Part shown: piece after piece, positions 37,073 through 45,400 of the stretch | Layout of the letters: each line of letters starts with the position of its first letter | Position numbering within the stretch: the first letter of the stretch is position 1 | Source of the DNA: JAPPHA01 sp965220985 | Lineage (GTDB): Bacteria > Pseudomonadota > Alphaproteobacteria > Rhodobacterales > Rhodobacteraceae | DNA: 64,000 nucleotides | NCBI GenBank assembly: GCA_965220985.1 | Contig: OZ244854.1 | Location: 4,216,001-4,280,000 of the forward strand | Direction: 5' to 3' | The notes under the pieces: model-generated | Seen by the model: only the letters and a program-made list of their open reading frames with translations | Database searches by the model: none | Told to the model about the DNA's origin: nothing | Position numbers and translations under genes: made by a program

Positions 37073-38323
37073 ATGCCGTATTCAGCCTTCAGGCTGCTCA
37101 AAGAGGGACTGACCGGAAATCGCGGCTGGCGTCCCGCCTGGCGCGATGCCGAACCGAAGTCCGATTACGACATCGTCGTGGTCGGCGGCGGCGGTCACGG
37201 ACTCGCAACGGCCTATTATCTCGCGCGGAATCACGGGCTGACTCGCGTCGCCGTTCTCGAAAAGAACTGGCTGGGCTCGGGCAATGTCGGCCGGAACACG
37301 ACGATCATCCGATCCAACTATCTGCTGCCCGAAAACGAGCCGTTCTACGAGCACTCTCTCAAGCTGTGGGAGAATCTCGAGCAGGACCTCAACTACAACG
37401 CCATGGTCTCGCAGCGCGGCATTCTCAACCTGTTCCATTCCGACCCGCAACGCGACGCCTTCGTCCGTCGCGGCAACGCGATGCGCCTCGCCGGCGCCGA
37501 TGCGGAGATTCTCGACGAGGCGGGCCTTCGCAAGATGTGTCCCGAACTCGATTTCGACAACGCCCGCTTTCCGATTCGCGGCGCGTTATGGCAACCGCGC
37601 GGCGGAACCGTCCGCCACGATGCGGTCGCCTGGGGGTTTGCCCGCGGAGCGGACCGCCTCGGCGTCGACATCATTCAGCAATGCGAAGTGAACGGGTTCA
37701 TTCTCGAAGGCGGCGTCTGCAAGGGCGTCAAGACCAGCAAGGGCCCCGTTCGGGCCGACAAGACCGCCGTTTGCGTTGCGGGATCATCGAGCCGGGTCAT
37801 GGCGCTTGCGGGCCTCCGCCTTCCCATCGAGTCTCACGTCCTGCAGGCCTTTGTCTCGGAAGGCCTCAAGCCCGTGCTTCCGGGTGTCATCACCTTCGGG
37901 GCAGGGCATTTCTACATCAGCCAGTCGGACAAGGGCGGTCTGGTCTTCGGCGGCGACATTGACGGCTACAACTCCTATGCCCAGCGCGGCAATCTGCCGT
38001 GCGTGGAGGATGTCTGCGAAGGTGGCATGGCGATCATGCCGATGATCGGACGGGCCCGGCTTCTCCGGATGTGGGGCGGCTTGGTCGACATGTCCATGGA
38101 CGGATCGGCGTTCATCGATCGCACGGAAATCGACGGACTCTATTTCAACGGCGGCTGGTGCTACGGCGGCTTCAAGGCCACACCGGCCAGCGGCTACTGC
38201 TATGCGCACCTTCTGGCTCACGACGAACCCCACCCGTTCGCGCGCGACATGCGCCTCGACCGGTTCCGAACGGGGCACCTGATCGACGAAAAAGGTCAGG
38301 GCGCCCAGCCGAACCTGCATTGA
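37073..38323 (+). CDS. soxB: Sarcosine oxidase beta subunit family protein
   Basis: Flavoprotein of 416 aa, the catalytic subunit of heterotetrameric sarcosine oxidase, which demethylates N-methylglycine to glycine. The FAD-binding Rossmann motif is VVGGGGHGLATAYYLA (37-52). NVGRNTTIIRSNYLLPEN and SQRGILNLFHS are family signatures. His182 in GTVRHDAVAW is at the position of the covalent FMN-linking histidine of characterised SoxB. The C-terminus has NGGWCYGGFKATPASG, the FAD-closing loop. It begins the operon soxB-D-A-G, divergent from the AraC-type regulator. The exact methylamine substrate may differ from sarcosine because the delta subunit is divergent. Confidence 0.93.
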   Translation: MPYSAFRLLKEGLTGNRGWRPAWRDAEPKSDYDIVVVGGGGHGLATAYYLARNHGLTRVAVLEKNWLGSGNVGRNTTIIRSNYLLPENEPFYEHSLKLWENLEQDLNYNAMVSQRGILNLFHSDPQRDAFVRRGNAMRLAGADAEILDEAGLRKMCPELDFDNARFPIRGALWQPRGGTVRHDAVAWGFARGADRLGVDIIQQCEVNGFILEGGVCKGVKTSKGPVRADKTAVCVAGSSSRVMALAGLRLPIESHVLQAFVSEGLKPVLPGVITFGAGHFYISQSDKGGLVFGGDIDGYNSYAQRGNLPCVEDVCEGGMAIMPMIGRARLLRMWGGLVDMSMDGSAFIDRTEIDGLYFNGGWCYGGFKATPASGYCYAHLLAHDEPHPFARDMRLDRFRTGHLIDEKGQGAQPNLH

Positions 38324-38339
38324 ACGAGGGACCGGCACA

Positions 38340-38480
38340 GTGACACCGACTGCCACCATCAGCCTGACCAAAACCCAAGGCGTCGTCGGAATCGCCACAC
38401 TGACCGGGTCTCCGTTCACGGCCCTGGATTATTGGCACGAGGCCGCCTGCTCTCGCCAGTTTTCGCGGAGCCTGCCATGA
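38340..38480 (+). CDS. Candidate small ORF between soxB and soxD
   Basis: A 46-codon frame starts with GTG, nine bases after a GAGGG site, and its TGA overlaps the soxD ATG by two bases (ATGA), the same coupling seen elsewhere in this operon. The N-terminus, TATISLTKTQGVVGIATLTG, looks faintly like the first strand of a crotonase but is far too short. It fills most of a 153-base gap that is unusual in an otherwise overlapping operon. It could be a leader peptide for coupling or chance. Confidence 0.3.
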   Translation: MTPTATISLTKTQGVVGIATLTGSPFTALDYWHEAACSRQFSRSLP

Positions 38481-38764
38481 TCATCGAACACCCCCTGCTC
38501 GGTCCGCGAGACGCAGCCGAATTCGTCTATCTCGGCGATGCCTCGCTCCTAGACAGACCCGACTGGACCCACGACGACGCTGCGGAGCAATTCCACGACT
38601 ACCTGCATCTGCGCGACAACCCGGCTGGCGAGATCAGGGAGCTGTGGTTTCACGAGCACGGCGACCGCAGCTGGCTGGTCGTCACCAGGAACACCCTCAC
38701 CCACGAGATCACGAGGGTCGAGCTCGCGCGAGACTGCGCAACCGGAGCGGAGACCGATCGATGA
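38477..38764 (+). CDS. soxD: Sarcosine oxidase delta subunit family protein, without zinc cysteines
   Basis: Small 95-aa subunit of the heterotetramer. GPRDAAEFVYLGDA, YLHLRDNPAGEIRELWFHEHG and TRNTLTHEI align with SoxD along its length. In characterised SoxD a zinc is held by two cysteines in CPNCGPR and by His and Cys in the WVHSAGC region. Here the first motif reads HPLLGPR and the second WFHEHGD, so all cysteines are gone and only one histidine of the set remains. The ATG at 38477 has GGAG seven bases upstream and its stop overlaps soxA as ATGA. The protein must be structurally stable without zinc or bind something else. Confidence 0.88.
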   Translation: MIIEHPLLGPRDAAEFVYLGDASLLDRPDWTHDDAAEQFHDYLHLRDNPAGEIRELWFHEHGDRSWLVVTRNTLTHEITRVELARDCATGAETDR

Positions 38765-41712
38765 GCGGCGGCTATCGCATCGGCGGTGACGCTGAGAGCG
38801 CACACTCGCGTCTGAATTTCACCTTCAACGGTCGACCGCTCGCGGGGCGTTCGGGCGACACGCTGGCAGCGGCGCTCCTCGCCAACGGGCAACGGCTGGT
38901 CGGACGGTCATTCAAGTATCACCGACCGCGGGGCATCCTTTCAGCCGGTCCGGAAGAGCCGAACGCGTTGCTTCAACTGCACAGCGGCGCGTGGCAGGAA
39001 CCCAACACGCGCGCAACCGTCACCGAACTGTTCGACGGGCTCGAGGCCAGAAGCCAGAATCACCGTGGCTCGCTTGAACGCGACTTCCTCGCGGTCAACG
39101 ACCTCCTGTCGCCGTTTCTGAGCGCCGGCTTCTATTACAAGACATTCATGTGGCCGAAGTCGTTCTGGGAGAAGGTCTACGAGCCGATAATAAGGTCATC
39201 GGCCGGCTTGGGGCGTCTCAGCGGTCTCGAAGACCCGGGGTCCTACGACAAGGGCTTCCTGCACTGCGACCTGCTGATCATCGGTTCCGGGCCGGCGGGA
39301 CTTGCCGCCGCGCTCTCGGCAGCGCCATCGGGGCTTCGCATCATCCTCGCGGACGAGGACTTCGTCATGGGCGGCCGTCTCAATGCCGAGACCTACGCAA
39401 TCGACGACCAGCCGTGCCGCGACTGGGCGGCCGCTGCTCTCGGCGAACTCGCATCGTTCGACAATGTCCGCCTGATGCCGCGAACGACGGTCTTCGGGGC
39501 CTATGATCACGGCACTTTCGGCGCGCTCGAACGCAGGACCGATCACCTCGCGCCGGGCAGTTCGACCACCCCGCGGCAGGTATTCTGGCGGATCCGTTGC
39601 AAGCGATCGATCCTCGCGTCGGGGGCCATCGAGCGGCCGATCGCCTTTGGAAACAACGACAGGCCAGGAATCATGCTTGCCGGCGCCGTGCGCGCGTATG
39701 CCAACAGATTCGATGTCGCCTGCGGACACTGCGTCGCGGTGCTCACGAACAACGACAACGGCTGGCGAACAGCCGCCGACCTGCGCGCGCGGAATGTCGA
39801 GGTCGTCGCCGTCATCGACACGCGGCCGAGTTCCCCGCCCATCGAGCTTCCCGACGTCGAGGCGATCACGGGACAGGCCGTGCTCACGACGTCCGGGCGC
39901 AAGGGTCTGCGGTCGATCACGCTCACGAACGGTCGGCGCATCGACCTGGACTGCCTTGCCGTCTCGGGTGGATGGAATCCGTCGATTCACCTGACCTGCC
40001 ACACGGGCGGGCGACCCAACTGGAGCGACGAAATCGCGGGCTTCGTCCCGGGCAAGATCTTGCCGCAGGGAATGCGGGTTGCAGGTGCCGCAAACGGGGC
40101 ACTGACACTTGATGCCGCACTGCAGGGCGGGCGGTCATCGGCGAACGCGGTTCTCGACGATCTCGGCAAGCCGGAAACCGTCTGGACGGTTCCCGAAACG
40201 CCGGAAGACCTCTGCGGGATCAGCCCGTACTGGCAGGTGCCCGGATGCCGGCATCGGGCGTGGATCGATTTCCACAACGACGTCACCCAGAAGGACGTCG
40301 CGTTGTCGCGGCGGGAGGGTTTCGGAGCGGTCGAGCACCTCAAGCGCTACACGACGCTCGGGATGGGAACCGACCAGGGCAAGACGTCCAATGTCCTCGG
40401 GCTCGCGATCGTTGCCGATCTGTCCGGCAAGTCGATCCCGGAAGTCGGAGCCACGGTGTTTCGACCTCCCTACACACCGGTTCCGATCGGGGCCTTCGCC
40501 GGGCGCAGCCGGGGCAAGGATTTCCGGCCCGCGCGACTGACCCCGTCGCATCAATGGGCCGTCGAGCAGGGAGCCGTGTTCGTCGAGGCTGGCAGCTGGC
40601 GCCGCGCGCAATGGTTTCCGCGCGCGGGGGAGACCCACTGGCGGGAATCGGTCGATCGGGAAGTTCGCATGACCCGCAGCACGGCAGGGTTCTGCGATGT
40701 CACGACTCTCGGCAAGATCGACCTCAAGGGCCGAGATGTCGGGAGATTTCTCGATCGGGTCTACACTGGCACGTTCTCCACCCTGCCGGTGGGCAAGGTC
40801 CGCTACGGGCTGATGCTGCGCGAAGACGGGATTGCCTATGACGACGGAACCACGGCCCGCCTGTCGGAAAACCACTATGTCATGACCACGACGACAGCCA
40901 ACGCCGCAACCGTCTTCCGAAACCTGGAATTCGCAAGACAGTGCCTGTGGCCGGATCTCGACGTTCACATGGTCTCGATCACCGATGGCTGGGCGCAGTT
41001 TTCGGTTGCGGGCCCCAGATCGCGAGAGATCCTGCGGTGCATCATCGACCCGGAGCACGACATCTCGAACGACGCCTTTCCCTACATGGCCTGCGGCGAA
41101 GTCAGCGTTTGCGGCGGGCTGCAGGCGCGTCTGTTCCGGATATCGTTCTCGGGTGAACTCGCCTACGAGATCGCCGTGCCTGCCCGTTACGGCGATGGCA
41201 TGATCAGGCGTCTGGCCGATGTCGGCGCCGACTTCGATGCCGGGCCTTACGGAACCGAGGCGCTCGGCGTCATGCGCATCGAAAAAGGGCACGCATCGGG
41301 CAATGAACTCAATGGCCAGACGACAGCGTTGAATCTCGGGCTGAGCGGCATGGTGTCGACCAAGAAGGACTTCATCGGCAAGACCCTTGCCCAGCGTCCG
41401 GAGCTGAACCGCGACGACGCCATTCGCCTCATGGGGTTTGTCCCGATCGACCAATCGGCGGGGCTGAGCGCCGGGGCGCATTTTCTGTCGGTGGGGTCGG
41501 AACCGACGATGGAGAACGACGAGGGATGGATGTCGTCGACCGCCTACTCGCCCAATCTTGGCCATCATGTCGGGCTCGGCTTCATTCGACGCGGCCAGGA
41601 CCGCGTGGGCGAGGTCGTGCGCGCCTGGGACGGCTTGAGAGGAACCGACATTCAGGTGAGGATCGTCTCGCCGCATTTCCTTGATCCGAAGGGAGAACGG
41701 CTCCGTGGCTGA
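38761..41712 (+). CDS. soxA: Sarcosine oxidase alpha subunit family protein
   Basis: Largest subunit, 983 aa. The N-terminus (FTFNGRPLAGRSGDTLAAAL, KYHRPRGILSAGPEEPNAL) is the ferredoxin-like domain of the family. A dinucleotide-binding motif LLIIGSGPAGLAAALSAA follows near 175; the middle holds the remaining NAD-binding fold. The C-terminal 380 residues form a GcvT-like tetrahydrofolate-binding domain, with YGLMLREDGIAYDDGTTARL and the aminomethyltransferase end domain. It channels the iminium product to folate, giving methylene-THF. The start is the ATG at 38761 that overlaps the soxD stop. Confidence 0.93.
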   Translation: MSGGYRIGGDAESAHSRLNFTFNGRPLAGRSGDTLAAALLANGQRLVGRSFKYHRPRGILSAGPEEPNALLQLHSGAWQEPNTRATVTELFDGLEARSQNHRGSLERDFLAVNDLLSPFLSAGFYYKTFMWPKSFWEKVYEPIIRSSAGLGRLSGLEDPGSYDKGFLHCDLLIIGSGPAGLAAALSAAPSGLRIILADEDFVMGGRLNAETYAIDDQPCRDWAAAALGELASFDNVRLMPRTTVFGAYDHGTFGALERRTDHLAPGSSTTPRQVFWRIRCKRSILASGAIERPIAFGNNDRPGIMLAGAVRAYANRFDVACGHCVAVLTNNDNGWRTAADLRARNVEVVAVIDTRPSSPPIELPDVEAITGQAVLTTSGRKGLRSITLTNGRRIDLDCLAVSGGWNPSIHLTCHTGGRPNWSDEIAGFVPGKILPQGMRVAGAANGALTLDAALQGGRSSANAVLDDLGKPETVWTVPETPEDLCGISPYWQVPGCRHRAWIDFHNDVTQKDVALSRREGFGAVEHLKRYTTLGMGTDQGKTSNVLGLAIVADLSGKSIPEVGATVFRPPYTPVPIGAFAGRSRGKDFRPARLTPSHQWAVEQGAVFVEAGSWRRAQWFPRAGETHWRESVDREVRMTRSTAGFCDVTTLGKIDLKGRDVGRFLDRVYTGTFSTLPVGKVRYGLMLREDGIAYDDGTTARLSENHYVMTTTTANAATVFRNLEFARQCLWPDLDVHMVSITDGWAQFSVAGPRSREILRCIIDPEHDISNDAFPYMACGEVSVCGGLQARLFRISFSGELAYEIAVPARYGDGMIRRLADVGADFDAGPYGTEALGVMRIEKGHASGNELNGQTTALNLGLSGMVSTKKDFIGKTLAQRPELNRDDAIRLMGFVPIDQSAGLSAGAHFLSVGSEPTMENDEGWMSSTAYSPNLGHHVGLGFIRRGQDRVGEVVRAWDGLRGTDIQVRIVSPHFLDPKGERLRG

Positions 41713-42313
41713 TTGGCAACGCAAACCCTTGGAACCGGTCGATTTTCTGGGCAGATCCGGCGACAATGTCCTGGCAGGCGGGTCGATCGAACTCCATGAA
41801 CTGGGCGGTCTCGAACTCGTCCACGTTGCCGTTCAGCGCGAACGGCTGCCGCAACTGATCGAGCGCCTTCAAGACAGCGTCGGCCTGGCCTGGCCCGAGC
41901 CCGGTCGCTTCGTTGCGTCCCGCGCCACCGCAGCCGGCCCGAGCGAAGAGCCTTTGCGCATGATGTGGCTTGCCCCTGATCAGTGCATGGTTCTCGCACC
42001 GCGCGGAAGCGCCGAACTTGCGCGTGTCATTGAATCCATCGAGCCTTTCGGCCACGTGACCGACCAGAGCGACAACTGGGTGGCAGTGAACTTTGCCGGC
42101 GAACTCGCGGTCCCGGCGCTCGAGCGCATTTGCCCGCTCGACCTGCACATCTCGGCGATGCCGCACGGAAGCGCCGCGCGCACGGTGATGGAGCATCTGG
42201 CCGTGATCATCGCAAGGGTGTCCGATGACGGATTCGTCCTGTTGTCGCCGAGTTCGTCGGCGCACTCGTTCCGCCACGCGCTCGTGACGTCGGTGGCCAA
42301 TCTCGGCGACTGA
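41705..42313 (+). CDS. soxG: Sarcosine oxidase gamma subunit family protein
   Basis: A 202-aa subunit with a partial GcvT-like fold. The segments LHELGGLELVHVAVQRERLP and MWLAPDQCMVLAPRG, and SDNWVAVNFAGELAVPALER then ICPLDLH, match SoxG. The GTG start at 41705 is 8 bases inside soxA with GGGAG upstream. It ends the operon; no glyA, folD or purU homologue follows, although these often accompany sox genes. It contacts SoxA and SoxB in the complex. Confidence 0.88.
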   Translation: MADWQRKPLEPVDFLGRSGDNVLAGGSIELHELGGLELVHVAVQRERLPQLIERLQDSVGLAWPEPGRFVASRATAAGPSEEPLRMMWLAPDQCMVLAPRGSAELARVIESIEPFGHVTDQSDNWVAVNFAGELAVPALERICPLDLHISAMPHGSAARTVMEHLAVIIARVSDDGFVLLSPSSSAHSFRHALVTSVANLGD

Positions 42314-42370
42314 GGCGTCGGCCCTTCCCCCGCGTCAGCCGCCTGATGTGTCCTCGCGGGGTGCTCGCCG

Positions 42371-42388
42371 CGCGGTCAATTCACCGCG
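42371..42388. terminator. Possible bidirectional terminator hairpin
   Basis: CGCGGT and ACCGCG pair around a 6-base loop in the 81-base gap between the convergent soxG and aminotransferase genes. The stem is short and no T-run is present, so termination here is only suggested by position. Confidence 0.3.
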
Positions 42389-42394
42389 AAGCGC

Positions 42395-43789
42395 TCATGA
42401 CATGAGGCCGAGACGCTGCACCTCCTCCAGCGAGGCATCGAGTGCACGCCTTGCCTTTTCGACAAGCAGATCGATCTCGTCCGTTGTGATGATCAACGGC
42501 GGCGAGATGACCATCGTGTCGCCGACACAGCGCATGATCAGGCCGTTCTCGAAACTCTGCCCCCGGCAGATCCGGCCGACCTGTCCGGCCTCGCCGTCGA
42601 ACTTGGCGCCCTGGCGATCCTTGTTCGGCGTGAGCTCGAGCGCGGCCATGAGACCGCAGGATCTGGCCTCCCCGACCAGAGGATGATCGCCAAGCGTCGC
42701 CCAGCGCTCGGCGAGGTGCGGCCCCGCCACCTCTCCGGCGTGGGTCACGATATCCTCGTCCTGCATGATTCGAATGTTCTCGAGCGCAACAGCGCAGGCC
42801 ACGGGGTGACCGGAGTAGGTGTAGCCGTGAAAGAACTCGCCCGATTCGTTCAGGGCATTCGCGATGTCGCTGGAGACGATCGATGCGCCGATCGGCAAGT
42901 ATCCCGAACTCAGACCCTTTGCCACGGTCATGATGTCGGGCCTGATTCCAAAGGTGTCGGAACCGAACCAATTGCCGGTTCGTCCAAAGCCGCAGATGAC
43001 CTCATCGGCGATCAGCAGAATCTCGTGCTCGTCGCAGATTCTCTGGATTTCCGGCCAGTAGGTCGATGGTGGAATGATGACGCCGCCAGCGCCGAGCACC
43101 GGTTCGCCGATGAATGCCGCGACCCGATCTTCGCCGAGTCGCTGGATTTCGCTTTCCAGTTCGCGAGCCCTTTGAAGCCCGAATTCCTCCTGATCCGTCC
43201 CCTCGCCTTCCTTGTACCAGTCGGGTTGCCCGATATGGGAGATGTCCGGGATCGGCAGCCCGCCCTGTCGGTGCATGTCCGCCATGCCACCGAGGCTTGC
43301 GCTTCCCATGGTCGAGCCGTGATAGGCATTCCTGCGCGAGATCACGACGTTCTTTTCGGGTTTGCCCATGACTTCCCAGTACCGACGGACAATCCGCAGG
43401 TTCGTGTCGTTGGCTTCGGAGCCCGAACTGGCAAAGAACGAATGCGAGAGCCCATCGGGCGTCAGTTCGGCGAGCTTGCTTGACAGGGCGACGGCCGGCG
43501 GGTGCGTGGTGTGAAAGAAAGTGTTGTAATAGGCCAGTTGCCGCATCTGCCTGGCAGCGGCATCGGCGAGTTCCGCGCGCCCGTATCCGATGTTGACGCA
43601 CCAGAGTCCGGCCATTCCATCGAGATACTCTCGGCCTTCGGTATCGGTGATTGTCACGCCATTGGCAGTTGCCACGACACGGGCACGCTCGTCCTTGAGC
43701 GCCTTGCCATCGGTGAACGGATGCATGTGATGAGCGGCATCCAGTTCCTGGAGCATTTCGGTGGGAAGTTCACGTGAGGCAGAGTCCAT
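42395..43789 (-). CDS. Class III PLP-dependent aminotransferase (omega-amino acid:pyruvate type)
   Basis: Aminotransferase of 464 aa. SGSEANDTNLRIVRRYW and YHGSTMGSASLGGM bind the cofactor phosphate, DEVICGFGRTG (Asp262) contacts the pyridine nitrogen, and Lys291 in TVAKGLSSGYLPIGA forms the Schiff base. The N-terminal HHMHPFTDGKAL and GLWCVNIGYGR are typical of omega-transaminases acting on beta-alanine, taurine, putrescine or similar amines with pyruvate. The ATG at 43789 has AGGAT seven bases upstream. It is convergent with the sox operon and stands alone. The amine substrate cannot be fixed from sequence. Confidence 0.91.
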   Translation of the reverse strand: MDSASRELPTEMLQELDAAHHMHPFTDGKALKDERARVVATANGVTITDTEGREYLDGMAGLWCVNIGYGRAELADAAARQMRQLAYYNTFFHTTHPPAVALSSKLAELTPDGLSHSFFASSGSEANDTNLRIVRRYWEVMGKPEKNVVISRRNAYHGSTMGSASLGGMADMHRQGGLPIPDISHIGQPDWYKEGEGTDQEEFGLQRARELESEIQRLGEDRVAAFIGEPVLGAGGVIIPPSTYWPEIQRICDEHEILLIADEVICGFGRTGNWFGSDTFGIRPDIMTVAKGLSSGYLPIGASIVSSDIANALNESGEFFHGYTYSGHPVACAVALENIRIMQDEDIVTHAGEVAGPHLAERWATLGDHPLVGEARSCGLMAALELTPNKDRQGAKFDGEAGQVGRICRGQSFENGLIMRCVGDTMVISPPLIITTDEIDLLVEKARRALDASLEEVQRLGLMS

Positions 43790-43939
43790 GGCGAAATCCT
43801 GTCGCAGTCTCAAATTGGTGAATCCGTGTAACACCATGCCCACCGGAAATGCCAGTCGCCGCGGCAGCGAAACCGCCTGATCTATCGATGCCTCAACCGG
43901 TACCGGGTGGTGCCGTTCACGACCCTTGGTGAACCTCTT

Positions 43940-44317
43940 TGGTGATCTGTCTACTCGCCAGAACGAACTGTCAATTTCAGGTCCGCGAGTTGATCGTGCA
44001 ATTTCACTCGCCTTTGCAACCGGAACGGGGTCCTGATCCGTCGCGCGTTCGCGACCTCCGCCCGGTCAACGCGAACGGCCTGGCTCCAGGAGCGGAGAGT
44101 CATCAACTCTCTCGGAGGGCGGTGTGTCCAATTCCAGTTCAGCCGGGCCGGAGTGTACCGCGCCGCGAGACATGCCCGTCGCCTCGGCGACCCGCGATAC
44201 CCCGCCATGCCCCAGTACATGGGCCTCGGCTGCCGCCCAATGACGTAGGCTGCGCTCGCCCAGAACTGGACGAAGTGACCGGTAATTTTCCCGATGTGCT
44301 TCCGCCGCACCATTCAT
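43940..44317 (-). mobile_element. ISAzo13-like transposase remnant (N-terminal part, nonsense mutation)
   Basis: From the ATG at 44317, ENYRSLRPVLGERSLRHWAA then AEAHVLGHGGVSRVAEATG matches the N-terminal helix-turn-helix domain of ISAzo13-family transposases. A TGA at 44066-44068 interrupts the frame exactly where an arginine precedes the conserved PGGGR; the same frame continues PGGGRERATDQDPVPVAKAS and TRGPEIDSS, the block that follows in intact copies. The DDE catalytic part is absent. No terminal repeats are visible. The remaining bases of 43790-44461 hold no other gene. Confidence 0.7.
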
Positions 44318-44461
44318 GGCAGCATCTGTGGCTCCGCATGGATGAATGGATCAAATGTTGAACGGACGCACGCAACGACGACGTCATCAAAAAGGTGGGA
44401 GGTATCAAATGTCGGTGCTTGTTCGGAGAGTCGCTGCACCAGAACGAATTGCCAAAAAAAT

Positions 44462-44739
44462 GGCGTCAATACCGACTTTGCCCGCCAAACACTTCATCGA
44501 TCGTCTTTGCGGTCATCAACCGCTCGAGCCAGACGTCAAGGTTGTCGATGCTTGCCTTGCGAACGGTCGCAATCCGTGAGCTTGAGAGATCCCCGAATTT
44601 CAGCCGAGCCTGACGAAGGAAGGTCTCTGCCTTGCCTTCGACGATCCCTTCAAGCCGGCCCTGCTCCGTCAATTCCTGTGCAGCCGTTGCCATGATGTCC
44701 TCCACGATGTCTCGGCCCAATGCCGAATGTTTGAGACCT
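44462..44739. repeat. Tandem direct repeat, copy 1 (Rpn-like 3' end)
   Basis: This segment matches 44769-45058 closely over its whole length; copy 2 carries 12 extra bases (four codons, ELKG). Both begin at GGCGTCAAT and end at TTGAGACCT. The pair arose by duplication of the 3' end of an Rpn-like gene and has since diverged. Confidence 0.85.
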
Positions 44740-44804
44740 CCTTCACGGCGACCGGACGGAAAGACAGAGGCGTCAATGTCGGCGGCGCCCGCCAAACACT
44801 TCAT
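44466..44804 (-). pseudogene. Duplicated C-terminal fragment of Rpn-like nuclease/transposase
   Basis: The frame encodes GLKHSALGRDIVEDIMATAA, EQGRLEGIVEGKAETFLRQA and VWLERLMTAKTIDEVFGG, nearly identical to the end of the adjacent upstream gene fragment. The leading residues come from the junction between repeats and match nothing. It lacks the catalytic PD-(D/E)XK core, so it is an inactive duplication product, although the frame itself is open. Confidence 0.75.
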
Positions 44805-45058
44805 CGAGCGTCTTTGCGGTCATCAACCGCTCGAGCCAGACGTCAAGATCGTCCGTGCTCGCATTGCGAACGGGCGCAATCCGTGAATGTGAAAGATAAC
44901 CGAATCTCAGCCGCGCCAGCCGAAGAAAGGTCTCTGCCTTGCCCTTGAGTTCGCCTTCGACGATCCCTTCAAGCCGTCCCTGCTCCATCCATTCCTGTGC
45001 AGCCGATGCCATGATGTCCTCCATGATGTCTCGGCCCAATGCCGAATGTTTGAGACCT
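44769..45058. repeat. Tandem direct repeat, copy 2 (Rpn-like 3' end)
   Basis: Partner of 44462-44739, lying 29 bases from it. It forms the native 3' end of the upstream Rpn-like fragment. Confidence 0.85.
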
Positions 45059-45400
45059 TCTCTTACACGATCAAGCGACAGTTCGGTATACCTGAGAATG
45101 TACCTGAGTGCGAACTTCCCCTGTTCAGTTTTTTCAATTCCAGCGAGCAGCGCCGCAAGCTCGTCGTCGGTGAGGGATTCTTCGGACTGGGAGCGCATCG
45201 CCATCAGAGATGAGCGTACACGACGGTTCCGCGACAGGTCCTCCATCGGGATGCGCTTGAGATCTCTCGTCACGCTCTCGTCGACCTGCACGTCGTACCG
45301 TGTCTGCCCGTCGTGGAGCTCGATCATGTCGCGAACCGAATTGGGCACATCCCACACCGCTTTGCCATAGCTGTTCTGGCGGGTGTCCTTGGCGCCGAGT
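44773..45400 (-). pseudogene. 5'-truncated Rpn-like PD-(D/E)XK nuclease/transposase
   Basis: The frame is open from the end of phoB onward: SYGKAVWDVPNSVRDMIELH, TDDELAALLAGIEKTEQGKF, ALRYILRYTELSLDRVREGL and EQGRLEGIVEGELKGKAET. The tail has the EQGRLEGIxEG pattern common to Rpn family proteins, recombination-promoting nucleases formerly listed as transposases. The N-terminal nuclease domain is missing; the fragment begins where phoB ends. An ATG at 45327 could start a shortened protein of 184 aa. The break right after the phoB stop suggests insertion next to the phosphate operon and subsequent decay. Confidence 0.65.
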
